From Cytophagales bacterium (GTDB lineage Bacteria > Bacteroidota > Bacteroidia > Cytophagales > Cyclobacteriaceae): DNA of 64,000 bases. Where the stretch lies: positions 124,001 through 188,000 of the forward strand of contig JAWPMT010000004.1 in NCBI GenBank assembly GCA_033344775.1, written 5' to 3'. The notes under the pieces were generated by a model. It was not told the DNA's origin, ran no database searches, and saw only the letters and a program-made list of their open reading frames with translations. The translations under genes were made by a program, and so were the position numbers. Positions 9,303-18,518 of the stretch are shown one piece after another; the first letter of the stretch is position 1; the number at the start of each line of letters is the position of its first letter.

Positions 9303-11953
9303 GCAAGAGCAACAAACCTTACCTACCTCCAAGATGGCTGGACCAAATACTAAAAGTCTGCTGTGATCCGGATCAGCTGGAAGAAATCATGGGGAATCTG
9401 CACGAACGTTATCAGTTGAGAAAAGTACGTTCCAGCAATAAGGTGATGCTCTTCTGGTTCTATTTTAGGGAAGTGCTCGCTTACCTCCGCCCCCAATTCT
9501 CCCGTCGAATCCGCATTGACAATCCAAACCACCTTACCATGATCGAAAGACATTTGAAGACCTCAACAAGAAGTATCCTTCGCAACAAAACACTTTCCCT
9601 GATCAATATCGGTGGTCTGGCACTCGGTATCACATGTTTTTTATGCTTGTACTTATGGATTGACGCTGAAACATCTGTCAACAAATTTCATAAGCACGCT
9701 GAGGAGCTCTACACAGTGTACTTCACAGAAACAACGCCACAGGGGAAATACGGCAATTATGAAATACCTTTCAATTATGTAGATACTAATATGGATGGCT
9801 CGAAAATATTAGCGAATGAGCTCAAAGCACAATTCCCGGAAATTCGAGAAGCCACAACATACGCTACCTCCTACGAGTTGCCCTGGGGACACGCATGTAC
9901 GTTTCGATTGAAAGACAAACGGCAAAAATTTGAAGGCTCCGTAGCAGGTCCAGGCTTCTTCAGATTGTTTTCTTTCCCTCTGCTTGCAGGTGATCCTGAA
10001 ACGGCACTATCTACACGATCAGGGATTGCTATTTCCAGAAGTATGGCCGAATCATTCTTCGACTCACACTCGGATGCTATGGGACAAACCTTGCGCTACG
10101 AGAATGTCAGAGATTTCGTCATTACTGCGGTCTTTGAGGATGTGAAAGACAATAGCAGTTTGCAATTTGATTACTTGATCAACTGGGACTTGACCCATAA
10201 TGATAATATTCTGCTCTCCAGCAGTGGTATCAACACCTTTCTTCTCCTGGAAAAATCAGCCAGCCCTGAGGCTTTGCAAGCAAAGCTTCAGGATTTCTTG
10301 CAAGACCGCTTAAACTCCTGGGAGATGGATGTTACACTAGGCATTCAACCCTTTAAAGATCAATACCTCATCTCCAACTTTGTAGAAGGAAAACCGCTGA
10401 ACGGTAGAATTGAGTATATCCGAATCTTCTCCGTTGTGGCCTTCTTTATTTTACTGGTTGCCTGTATCAATTTCATGAATCTGGTGACGGCTCAATCCAT
10501 CAAAAAAGCCAAAGAAATGAGCATCAGAAAAGTAATCGGCTCTTCTCGATATTCATTGATCATGCAGTCGCTGACTGAGTCTATCCTGATGACCGTGATC
10601 GCTATGATACTGGCACTGATGCTTACCTGGAATTTCCAGCCGATCATTTCTGAGATTACGGGCAAGCATTTAATAATGCCATTGCACCTGGCGTCTTTTT
10701 GGACATTGATCTTAATGCTGGTAGTGAGTATCGGATGTGTTTCAGGCTTCTACCCAGCATTATTCCTCTCGTCTGTTAAACCAAATTTGGTCTTGCAACG
10801 AAATAGCAAACCCAAAGGCAAGTCTGCATGGCTGCAAAAAGGGCTGGTCATTTTGCAATTCAGCATCTCCATGCTGCTGATGGTTGCCACCATTGTCGTC
10901 TCCAGACAAACTCATTTTATTCAAAATACCCATTTAGGATACGACAAGGAGAACCTGATAGCTGTCCGGATCGAAGGAAAGCTCACAGAAAGACAACAAT
11001 ACTTGCTGTTGAAACAAGAGCTTCAACAGATGCCGGGCATCCAGCTTGTCGATCGTAGTAGCGAAGCGCCTCATAACATGGGCTTTGAAATGATGCCTCC
11101 TTTTGAATGGCAAGGACAAGCGAAAGGTGAAGGAGTAAGTTTCTTACCTACTTCAGTAGGATATGATTTTGTAGAGATCATGAACCTGCAGATTAAAGAG
11201 GGGCGTAATTTCGATCGACGGATCGCTAGCGATTCCACTGCTTTCATGGTCAATGAAATCGCACTTAAACAAATGAACATGACCGATCCAATCGGTAAAT
11301 GGATATCTGCCTGGGATAAACGAGGACCGATCATCGGTATCCTGAAAGATTACCACGCAAGCTCTTTGCATGATCCGATCAAGCCACTGATCGTGGATGT
11401 TAAAGAAGACCTGGATTTTGGTTTAATTCTGGTAAAAACTCAACCAGGAGCAACGATTGAGGCGCTATCCAGTATGGAAAAAGCTTTTCAAGAGTTTAAT
11501 CCCAATTTTCCGTTGGCCTATTCCTTTGTGGATGATGAATACAGTGCCCTGTACAACAGCGAAATGATCATCAATAAACTTTCCAATGCGTTTGCTTCAC
11601 TGGCAATGGTCATTTCTTGTTTAGGTCTGCTAGGTTTAGCCATTTCGGCTGCCGCATCCAGAATCAAAGAAATGGGAATTCGTAAGGTGCTTGGAGCTTC
11701 TGTTTCCAATATCCTGACCCTATTTTCCAGTGGATTCTTAAGATTGATTGCCACTGCTTTTTTAATCGCCACACCCGTATCCTGGTGGTTACTCAACACA
11801 TGGCTCGATGGTTTTGCCTACCGGGTCCATCTATCCTGGTGGATTTTCATTGTAACCGGTTTAATTACACTGGTATTGGCACTATTGACCATTGGTATAC
11901 AGGCCATGAAAACGGCAGCCTCCAACCCTGTGACTGCCCTTAGATCAGAATAA
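9299..11953 (+). CDS. FtsX/MacB-type ABC transporter permease with N-terminal prefix domain (module 1)
   Basis: An 884-residue inner-membrane permease. Residues 1-65 are a cytoplasmic prefix (PPRWLDQIL...LEEIMGNLHERYQLR) typical of PadR-linked permeases. A helix at about 98-120 starts the first MacB-type half, with a large periplasmic domain to about 370, then three helices (IRIFSVVAFFILLVACINFMNLVTAQSIKKAKEMSIRKVIG). The second half repeats this pattern, ending in GISAAASRIKEMGIRKVLGA-type FtsX signatures and NPVTALRSE. No ATPase gene is adjacent, so the ATP-binding partner must be encoded elsewhere. Likely roles are efflux of toxic compounds or release of lipoproteins. It shares its architecture with the protein at 18515. 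Confidence 0.88.
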   Translation: MSKSNKPYLPPRWLDQILKVCCDPDQLEEIMGNLHERYQLRKVRSSNKVMLFWFYFREVLAYLRPQFSRRIRIDNPNHLTMIERHLKTSTRSILRNKTLSLINIGGLALGITCFLCLYLWIDAETSVNKFHKHAEELYTVYFTETTPQGKYGNYEIPFNYVDTNMDGSKILANELKAQFPEIREATTYATSYELPWGHACTFRLKDKRQKFEGSVAGPGFFRLFSFPLLAGDPETALSTRSGIAISRSMAESFFDSHSDAMGQTLRYENVRDFVITAVFEDVKDNSSLQFDYLINWDLTHNDNILLSSSGINTFLLLEKSASPEALQAKLQDFLQDRLNSWEMDVTLGIQPFKDQYLISNFVEGKPLNGRIEYIRIFSVVAFFILLVACINFMNLVTAQSIKKAKEMSIRKVIGSSRYSLIMQSLTESILMTVIAMILALMLTWNFQPIISEITGKHLIMPLHLASFWTLILMLVVSIGCVSGFYPALFLSSVKPNLVLQRNSKPKGKSAWLQKGLVILQFSISMLLMVATIVVSRQTHFIQNTHLGYDKENLIAVRIEGKLTERQQYLLLKQELQQMPGIQLVDRSSEAPHNMGFEMMPPFEWQGQAKGEGVSFLPTSVGYDFVEIMNLQIKEGRNFDRRIASDSTAFMVNEIALKQMNMTDPIGKWISAWDKRGPIIGILKDYHASSLHDPIKPLIVDVKEDLDFGLILVKTQPGATIEALSSMEKAFQEFNPNFPLAYSFVDDEYSALYNSEMIINKLSNAFASLAMVISCLGLLGLAISAAASRIKEMGIRKVLGASVSNILTLFSSGFLRLIATAFLIATPVSWWLLNTWLDGFAYRVHLSWWIFIVTGLITLVLALLTIGIQAMKTAASNPVTALRSE

Positions 11954-11973
11954 AAAGTAAAGCTCCCAAAACA

Positions 11974-12891
11974 TCAATAACCCTTCTTCCGATCGATTAA
12001 GTTCAACAACGGTTGCTCCATTTTCATCCTGCGATAGTTCTCTACGATTTGTGGAACAGCCGCCTCCAATTTGGTAACAACCGCAATGTGCGGCGTAATG
12101 AATACTTTGGGGTGATCCCACATCGGACTATCTTTTGCTGGAGGCTCGACCGGGAATACATCCAAAAAAGCCCCGTTCAGTTTACCGGAATCAAGGGCAC
12201 TTAATATGTCGGCATCCTTTTGGTGATGGCCACGACCTACATTAATCAGAAAGGAACCATCCGGTAGTCTATCAAATAGCTCCTTGTTCAGAATTTCTTT
12301 GGTATCAGGCGTAGCAGGCAACATAGCAATGAGCAGGTTGATGTTTCCGAGAAAGGTATTCATCTCTTCGAAAACGTAGGTTTTAACACCCCCTAATTGC
12401 CGTTTGCTACGGCTTAGTCCATGTACTTCAAAACCCAGGTAGCTCAACTTCTTCGCCAAATCCGTACCTAATGTTCCCAACCCCAGAATACCAATACGCA
12501 CCGGCACTTCCGGATCAAATTGTTGGTCCCAGATCTTATTTTTCTTGTCCTCCAGATATCTATCAAACTGCCGATGAAAATACATCACCGCCCCGATACA
12601 AAAATTACTCATGGGATCGCTGAGGTGTTCACTGACTACTTTAGAAACTTGCACCTGATTGGGTAGTAGGGGATCACTTACGATATGATCAACGCCTGCT
12701 CCCAAAGAGGCCACCACCTTCAAATTGGGAAGGTGATTAAACAAGGCTTCCCGGTGCCCCCAAACCACAGCCATTTCCACTGTTGAGGGGTCCTTCAAAT
12801 CTTCCCAAAGGCAGACTTCCCCAGGTAGTTGTTCCTGAAAGGCATTAAGCCATGGAGCAAGGTCTTTGGTGGTTGAGTCTAGTAGTAGCAT
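11974..12891 (-). CDS. D-isomer-specific 2-hydroxyacid dehydrogenase (GhrA-like glyoxylate/hydroxypyruvate reductase)
   Basis: A 305-residue cytoplasmic NAD(P)H-dependent oxidoreductase. The Rossmann motif GLGTLG is at 137-142. Catalytic residues can be assigned as Arg220 (INVGRG), Glu249 (FPVEPP) and His268 (TPHIA), the usual Arg/Glu/His set. Substrate contacts GAGVD lie near 65-69. Length and motif spacing fit the GhrA-like subgroup that reduces glyoxylate or hydroxypyruvate, but the substrate cannot be fixed from sequence. The gene is alone, converges with the permease gene, and is followed by no visible terminator. Confidence 0.88.
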   Translation of the reverse strand: MLLLDSTTKDLAPWLNAFQEQLPGEVCLWEDLKDPSTVEMAVVWGHREALFNHLPNLKVVASLGAGVDHIVSDPLLPNQVQVSKVVSEHLSDPMSNFCIGAVMYFHRQFDRYLEDKKNKIWDQQFDPEVPVRIGILGLGTLGTDLAKKLSYLGFEVHGLSRSKRQLGGVKTYVFEEMNTFLGNINLLIAMLPATPDTKEILNKELFDRLPDGSFLINVGRGHHQKDADILSALDSGKLNGAFLDVFPVEPPAKDSPMWDHPKVFITPHIAVVTKLEAAVPQIVENYRRMKMEQPLLNLIDRKKGY

Positions 12892-12981
12892 ATTGTCTTC
12901 TATCTCTTGAAAGGTCTTCTTAAGCGTTTGAAATTAGGTACTTTAAAAATTTAAAAAAATCATCTTTAAAATCTCCCTTCA

Positions 12982-12998
12982 CCCTCTTTTTAAGAGGG
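12982..12998. other. Small hairpin in the 129-base gap before the dehydrogenase gene
   Basis: A seven-base stem CCCTCTT / AAGAGGG lies between the 3' end of the glycosylase gene and the 5' side of the dehydrogenase gene (both minus strand). It lacks a clean T-run on either side, so it is at best a weak terminator for the glycosylase operon. Confidence 0.3.
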
Positions 12999-13020
12999 AA
13001 TAAAAGCCTTTTTAAATGTT

Positions 13021-13677
13021 TTATTTAGAGTCTGCCAGGATCAACGGTTTCTGCACTTTCTTGCTCACCCATTTACTGCCTTTTTCAAAAAAGCGCCAGG
13101 GCAACAAGGCATCTTCCTGCGCATAATCTACTCCTACCCTTCGATCTATCTCCATTTCCAGTGGAGTTGCCTTAGGGTCTTCCGCTAACCACATGACTTC
13201 ACTCTCGATCAATGAAGTTCCTGTCTGGGACTTATTAAAGCCCAAAGCCTGTCCCAGAGAACCCGGTCCTTTCGTCAAAGTGTACTTCTTATCGCCTCCT
13301 CTCCTATCGATGATGGTATCTAATCCAATCACCGGTTCAACAGCCCGGATCAAAACCGCATCCGCCAAACCTTCTTTATTCGTCACGATATTGAACATGT
13401 GGTGAATGCCATAACACAGATAGATATACGCAATTCCTCCGGTTTGGTACATGGTTTCCGTCCGTTTGGTTCGCTTAAGAAAGGCATGACAAGCTTTATC
13501 AAATCGACCTGAATAAGCTTCCGTTTCTACAATTCGCCCACCGGTTAATTGATGTTGAAATTGGGTGAAAACATACTTACCGATCAAGTCTTTAGCAATC
13601 CGGACTACATCATCACGGGTATAAAAGTCCTCTGATAATCTTGGCAAATGATCCCACTTGGCCTTAATGTCATTCAT
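13021..13677 (-). CDS. DNA-3-methyladenine glycosylase, AAG/MPG family
   Basis: A 218-residue base-excision repair glycosylase that removes alkylated purines. The active-site block GGRIVETEAY places Glu53 and Tyr55 at the positions of human AAG Glu125 and Tyr127, and His64 at His136, all with the same offset of 72. YQTGGIAYIYLCYGIHHMFNIV and ADAVLIRAVEP are further family signatures. The length is normal for bacterial members. The start overlaps the end of the upstream symporter gene by eight bases, so it is the third gene of a deacetylase-symporter-glycosylase transcript, although the functions are unrelated. Confidence 0.95.
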   Translation of the reverse strand: MNDIKAKWDHLPRLSEDFYTRDDVVRIAKDLIGKYVFTQFQHQLTGGRIVETEAYSGRFDKACHAFLKRTKRTETMYQTGGIAYIYLCYGIHHMFNIVTNKEGLADAVLIRAVEPVIGLDTIIDRRGGDKKYTLTKGPGSLGQALGFNKSQTGTSLIESEVMWLAEDPKATPLEMEIDRRVGVDYAQEDALLPWRFFEKGSKWVSKKVQKPLILADSK

Positions 13678-15358
13678 CGGTCTTTACCGAAGGCTTATGC
13701 AGAATGGCCTGGATGATCATTGCAAATAGAATGGTCGCCCCTAATCCTATGGCATTGTACCACAAATAGCCAATCTGGATGATCCCCGATTGTGCCAGGA
13801 AATGACAAGCCAGTACTACTCCCTGTGCCAGAATGGTCCCGTAAAAAGTAGCGGTGCCTCCCAGGAATTTTAAGAAGAAAGCAATCAGAAAAATACCCAG
13901 GATAGTCCCATAAAAGATTGAACCGACGATATTGACTGCCTCAATCAGGTTTTCCGAACTCTGCGCCAAAAGTGCAAATACAATGGCCAGGATACCCCAT
14001 AGTAGCATCAGCCCTTTTGAGGCCAGAAGATAATGTGCATCCGTACCTTCCTTCTTGAACCATCGCTTATAAAAATCCACTGCTGTAGTGGAAGCCAATG
14101 CACTGATTTCCGAGGAAGTACTGGACATGGCTGCTGACAAGATCACAGCAATCAATAGGCCAATGATCCCATGTGGTAAATAATTCAGGATAAACGTCAG
14201 AAACACATAATCCGAATCCTTGGTGGCGATCTCAGGATCTACACTGGTGATCAGATCCTTGGTATCTTGACGGAGTTTATTAGAATATTTATCTAAGGTC
14301 TGCAGTTTACGTGGATCTCCTGATTCAATGTATTCCACTGCGGCAACTTTGCGCTCCTCCATTGCCACTGCATATTCAGTTTCTAATAACTCTAATTGCC
14401 TTGCTTTATCCGTAGCGTGTACTTGCTCCAATGACTGCTCTTTGAAGTGAACAGGTGGTGTGTAAAAGATGTAAAAGACATACACCATCACCCCCACAAA
14501 CAAGATGAATAACTGCATTGGGATCTTGAAGATCGCATTGAACATCAAGCCCATTTTACTTTCTCGGGCGTCTTTGCCCCCTAAGTAGCGTTGTACCTGC
14601 GATTGGTCTGTCCCGAAATAAGACAAGGACAAAAAGAGACCTCCGGCAATTCCGGACCATATCGTATATCGTTTCTCAAAACTGAAATCAAAATCAATGG
14701 CCTGCGTTTTGTTCAGGACGCTGGCAATGCTAAAAGCCTCCGAGAATGAAGCGTATTCCGAGATATAGTTGATCAGGATAAAGAATGCCAGGAACATCCC
14801 ACCCATGATCACAGCCATTTGTTGTTTTTGCGTAATACTGACCGCCTTAGTACCTCCCGAGACTGTATAAATGACCACTAGAATACCAGTCACGATAATA
14901 GTAAAATTCAGGTTCCAATCCAGAATAGAAGAAAGAATGATCGCCGGTGCATAAATCGTAATACCTGCCGCCAATCCTCGCTGGATCAGGAACAAGAATG
15001 CCCCTAAGGCACGGGTTTTCGCATCGAATCGGCTTTCCAGGTATTCGTAAGCGGTAATGACATTGAGCTTATAATATATGGGGATGAATACAAACGATAC
15101 AATCAATAAGGCAATCGGCAGTCCAAAGTAGTTCTGTACAAATCCCATCCCACTTTCATAGGCCTGACCCGGTGTGGAAATAAAGGTAATGGCACTGGCC
15201 TGAGTTGCCATCACAGACAATCCGATGGTACCCCATTTCAACGTATTGTCCCCTCTTAGGTAGCTGTCCATACTTTGCTGCCCACGGGTTTTCCAAACAC
15301 CATAGGCCACAATAAAGATCAACGTACCTCCAAGGACGAAGAGATCGATATAATTCAT
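13670..15358 (-). CDS. Sodium:solute symporter (SSS family)
   Basis: A 562-residue inner-membrane transporter with about 13 hydrophobic helices. SSS features include the early substrate/sodium region TIGLSVMATQASAITFISTPGQAYESGMGFVQ (split over helices 1-2) and the later AVILSAAMSSTSSEISALASTTAVDFYKR. A strongly charged cytoplasmic or periplasmic insert of about 80 residues (roughly 295-375, rich in Glu, Lys and Arg) sits between two helices; such inserts occur in Bacteroidota members. It lies six bases downstream of a PIG-L deacetylase gene, suggesting uptake of a sugar, amino-sugar derivative or similar product; the solute is not determinable. Confidence 0.93.
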   Translation of the reverse strand: MNYIDLFVLGGTLIFIVAYGVWKTRGQQSMDSYLRGDNTLKWGTIGLSVMATQASAITFISTPGQAYESGMGFVQNYFGLPIALLIVSFVFIPIYYKLNVITAYEYLESRFDAKTRALGAFLFLIQRGLAAGITIYAPAIILSSILDWNLNFTIIVTGILVVIYTVSGGTKAVSITQKQQMAVIMGGMFLAFFILINYISEYASFSEAFSIASVLNKTQAIDFDFSFEKRYTIWSGIAGGLFLSLSYFGTDQSQVQRYLGGKDARESKMGLMFNAIFKIPMQLFILFVGVMVYVFYIFYTPPVHFKEQSLEQVHATDKARQLELLETEYAVAMEERKVAAVEYIESGDPRKLQTLDKYSNKLRQDTKDLITSVDPEIATKDSDYVFLTFILNYLPHGIIGLLIAVILSAAMSSTSSEISALASTTAVDFYKRWFKKEGTDAHYLLASKGLMLLWGILAIVFALLAQSSENLIEAVNIVGSIFYGTILGIFLIAFFLKFLGGTATFYGTILAQGVVLACHFLAQSGIIQIGYLWYNAIGLGATILFAMIIQAILHKPSVKTDE

Positions 15359-15364
15359 AAAATG

Positions 15365-17854
15365 CTAGTTGGAGGGTTTATCGTCTCCGAGTGAAATTAA
15401 ATTAACAAAGAGGCGATAAGCGCCAGACACGCCTGCAGGCAGCTCTCTGAACCAGGAATATCCGGAATAGACATAATGTCCTTTTCCGTATTTAGCCACC
15501 AGCAAACCACCATCTTTGGGGGTCTCTCCCTCGTCATTTGAACTCAGGATAGGAGTGAATTCATCCGACCATTCATTTGGAAAATACAGTCCACGTTCCT
15601 GTACCCATCCGTCAAAATCTTTCGATGTAATCTTATTCGGCTTGTTCAAAACAGGATGATCAGGTGCCAACATGCGAACTTCAGCCTCTTCTACCGTTAC
15701 CCGGTCACGGCTGAGCGTCAGGTCATAAGGGGCTACTTGCTGAGTAACCATCCTGCGGTTGGTATTGTACTGCACGAGCATGGTACCACCATTTTCGACG
15801 TACTTGAAAAGATCCGTATTCTTATATGACAGCCAATCCACCGTATTGAACGCCCGTACGCCCAGGATGATTGCATCATATTGGCGCAGGTTTTCGGCCG
15901 TAATGTCTTCCTTAACCAGGTCATCTACTTCGTATCCAATTTGACGAAGGTTATCCGCCACCACATCTCCTGCTCCGGCGATATATCCCAATTTATCTCC
16001 GGCTTTCTCCAGGTCAAGCTTCACCAATTTTACCCTTGATTCAGGGAACGTGGTTTGCGTAGGGATGTGATCATAGGCGATCACATTGATGCCTTTGTTC
16101 CATTTGGAATCATCTGAAAGCGTTGCTGAAGCTGAAACGAAATTGACATTTGCTTTTTTCGGAGGGGTAATACTGAAGGTAAATATCTGTTCCTCGCCTT
16201 TTATAGAAAGATCAAAGTCTTGAAACTCCGGCTTAGAAGACCATCCTTTGGGTAAATCGAGCTGCAATCTTCCAGTGGTATTGACTCTCCCCGAAGTAAC
16301 TGTCACGGCAATCGGTCGGCTTTGGTTATCTCCAAAAACCAGCACTTCACTTTCCATGTTTACCATGACTGGTGGCGTGATCGCAATGGGACGATAGGTT
16401 TCTCCATCGACCGGATCATTTCGCTTGTAAACGATCGGAACGTTGAATTCCAGGAATTGATCTTCCAATTGAACCAGAAAAGTTGCGTTCATCGCCGAAG
16501 GATTTTCTGGTAATCCGATCTTGTTGACATCATTGACCGTATACATACCTAGCGACGAAGCTTCCCGCAACCAGTAGGGTTGGGAAAGTGGCATGTCGTC
16601 TGGAATTTTCATCATCAAATCATGATTGAACCGCCGGTTGGCTTTGAGTTCTGAGTTGAAATCTTGTGTTTTATCCCAGGGTGAGAACCGTACTTCCTTT
16701 AGCTTAAACTGACTGCCGATACGTGAAATACCTTCCAGTCGCAATTGAATGGAATCTCCGGGTACATAGGCGTAATCATCAGCCACTACTTCAAAGTACA
16801 TTCCTGAAATAGCCGCAATGGTCTGATCGATCTCTTTCAATTTGATTTCCTTCCAGAATTGATCCGGCAATCGAGATAATGCCCGCTTTCCTTTGGCCAA
16901 AGCCATCAAGGTCTCAGAAGGGTCTTGTGGGTTATAATTATCTTCCGCCATTTGCAGGTATTCTGCCACCTCCTCGGCTCCAACCACACGTGACCAGGTC
17001 GCATCGAGTCCCCCAAAAACTTCTTTGGATTTTTCTCCTTCCCATTGCACCAGCCAATCTTTGCTGGTTCCTCTTCTTCCTGTACTACCAAAACCCTGGC
17101 TTTTGTGCATACTACGACTCAAGGCTGAGATTTCCGTATAGGATTGTCCCAGATTTGGATTGTACTTTCCTACATCTACGGACACCATTTCCGTGGTATC
17201 AAATTCTTGTCCGCGATAAAACCAAAAACTGGTGTTCCAGAAGATCTTGGAAGGTTGCCAGGGCTCCAGGCCATGCTCCGGATACGCTTCGGCATCGCCA
17301 GACAGTTTGAATGCTTCTTGCGCCAGGATCGCAGAAGTCAAGTGGTGTCCATGCCCTCCCCGGGTTGGAGTAAACCTTGTGACAATGACATCAGGTCTGA
17401 ACTTACGGAAAACCCGCACAAAGTCCGAAAGCACTTTTTCTTTCTCCCAGATGGTCAGGGTTTCATTGGAGTTCTTTGAATAACCAAAATCATTGGCGCG
17501 GGAAAAGAACTGTTGCCCACCATCGGTTCTTCGGGCCGCCAGTAGCTCCTGCGTTCTGATAATTCCCAGCCCTTCTCTGATCTCGGAACCAATCAGGTTT
17601 TGTCCGCCATCCCCGCGGGTTGCAGCCAAATAACCGGTACGATAAAGTTCCTCATTCGCGAAATAGGCGATCATACTCGTGTTCTCATCATCGGGATGTG
17701 CCGCTACATATAGTACTGTCCCCAGTACGTTGAGCTTTTTGAGCATTTGTCTCACCTCACCGGAATGGTAAGTTTTAGGACGTTGAGCCTGAACCTGTTG
17801 GGTAGCGATCAGCACCAGAAGTAGCACCAATCTTTGTAGTTTTTTTATGGTCAT
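15365..17854 (-). CDS. Exported PIG-L (LmbE) family deacetylase with C-terminal glutamine-amidotransferase-like domain
   Basis: An 829-residue protein with a signal peptide (residues 1-24, ending VQAQ). Residues 45-300 are the PIG-L/LmbE zinc-dependent N-deacetylase domain. AHPDDE at 52-57 and HGHH at 168-171 provide the metal ligands and catalytic aspartate. Residues 330-600 are beta-sandwich-like, with NEW3/NPCBM-type repeats. The C-terminal 200 residues (DAIILGVRAFNTVDWLSYKNTDLFKYVENGGTMLVQYNT...) resemble class-I amidotransferase/ThuA-like domains. It likely deacetylates an N-acetylated sugar or glycoconjugate in the periplasm. It heads the operon with the symporter, consistent with coupled processing and uptake. 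Confidence 0.9.
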   Translation of the reverse strand: MTIKKLQRLVLLLVLIATQQVQAQRPKTYHSGEVRQMLKKLNVLGTVLYVAAHPDDENTSMIAYFANEELYRTGYLAATRGDGGQNLIGSEIREGLGIIRTQELLAARRTDGGQQFFSRANDFGYSKNSNETLTIWEKEKVLSDFVRVFRKFRPDVIVTRFTPTRGGHGHHLTSAILAQEAFKLSGDAEAYPEHGLEPWQPSKIFWNTSFWFYRGQEFDTTEMVSVDVGKYNPNLGQSYTEISALSRSMHKSQGFGSTGRRGTSKDWLVQWEGEKSKEVFGGLDATWSRVVGAEEVAEYLQMAEDNYNPQDPSETLMALAKGKRALSRLPDQFWKEIKLKEIDQTIAAISGMYFEVVADDYAYVPGDSIQLRLEGISRIGSQFKLKEVRFSPWDKTQDFNSELKANRRFNHDLMMKIPDDMPLSQPYWLREASSLGMYTVNDVNKIGLPENPSAMNATFLVQLEDQFLEFNVPIVYKRNDPVDGETYRPIAITPPVMVNMESEVLVFGDNQSRPIAVTVTSGRVNTTGRLQLDLPKGWSSKPEFQDFDLSIKGEEQIFTFSITPPKKANVNFVSASATLSDDSKWNKGINVIAYDHIPTQTTFPESRVKLVKLDLEKAGDKLGYIAGAGDVVADNLRQIGYEVDDLVKEDITAENLRQYDAIILGVRAFNTVDWLSYKNTDLFKYVENGGTMLVQYNTNRRMVTQQVAPYDLTLSRDRVTVEEAEVRMLAPDHPVLNKPNKITSKDFDGWVQERGLYFPNEWSDEFTPILSSNDEGETPKDGGLLVAKYGKGHYVYSGYSWFRELPAGVSGAYRLFVNLISLGDDKPSN

Positions 17855-18179
17855 TTCGATCGATTATGCAGTAGCAATCAAGCAAGGAATAACATCCAAA
17901 GTTATGTTAATTGATAATTTCCAACGGAGCAACCGCAAGGTTTTATGTAAGTGGCCAAAAGCGACTTTGATTAAACAAGTATCGATTAAAAGCGCATGTC
18001 TTGATCACGCTTTTGAAATGAGGCCGTTTGTTACCCATAACAATCAAGCATGCTAGAAATTTTCTGGTTTTATTGAACATTTCTGTTTTCAGCACGTTAC
18101 TAGACAAAGTAGAAACTAATAAGATCCCACTTCGGGATTTTATTTTGCTCCCAAAATAGGCAAAGGTGAAACTAATCGT
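17855..18179. promoter_or_regulatory. Divergent intergenic region with hairpin before padR 2
   Basis: 325 bases between the PIG-L gene and padR 2. At 18118-18144 an 11-base stem AATAAGATCCC / GGGATTTTATT (one G-T pair, loop ACTTC) is followed by T-rich sequence on the plus strand. It lies 35 bases upstream of the padR start. It could be an attenuator or terminator in the leader, or end an unrelated upstream transcript. Nothing else is recognisable. Confidence 0.4.
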
Positions 18180-18518
18180 ATGAAAGGAACACATTTAGGC
18201 GAATTTGAAGAACTGGTCTTACTGACTGTAGGCATACTCTCCGATGATGCTTACGGACTGGGCATTACCGATGAATTGGAAAAACAGACTGGAAGGAACG
18301 TAACGATCAGCGCGGTACATAAGTCGCTGGTGCGATTGGAAGAGAAGGGATATTTGAAGTCTCACATGGGTGGCGCTACCGAATCCCGGGGCGGAAGAGC
18401 AAAGAAACTCTACGTGCTGACCGGGTCCGGACAGGCCGCACTGAAACACACCAAAGAACTTCGGAACAACATGTGGCAACAAATTCCCAATGTGGTGTGG
18501 GACAAGGGGACGCTATGA
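18180..18518 (+). CDS. PadR-family transcriptional regulator (module 2)
   Basis: A 112-residue winged-helix protein closely parallel to the regulator at 8955 (KGTHLGEFEELVLLTVGI, VTISAVHKSLVRLEEKGYLKSHMGG, RGGRAKKLYVLTGSGQAALK). Its stop overlaps the permease start in an ATGA. It is expected to repress its own operon in response to an unknown ligand or envelope signal. Confidence 0.9.
   Translation: MKGTHLGEFEELVLLTVGILSDDAYGLGITDELEKQTGRNVTISAVHKSLVRLEEKGYLKSHMGGATESRGGRAKKLYVLTGSGQAALKHTKELRNNMWQQIPNVVWDKGTL

Noticed and set aside
16879-17310. 143-codon plus-strand ORF opposite the PIG-L gene
   Set aside because: Antisense shadow; low-complexity composition and no family pattern.
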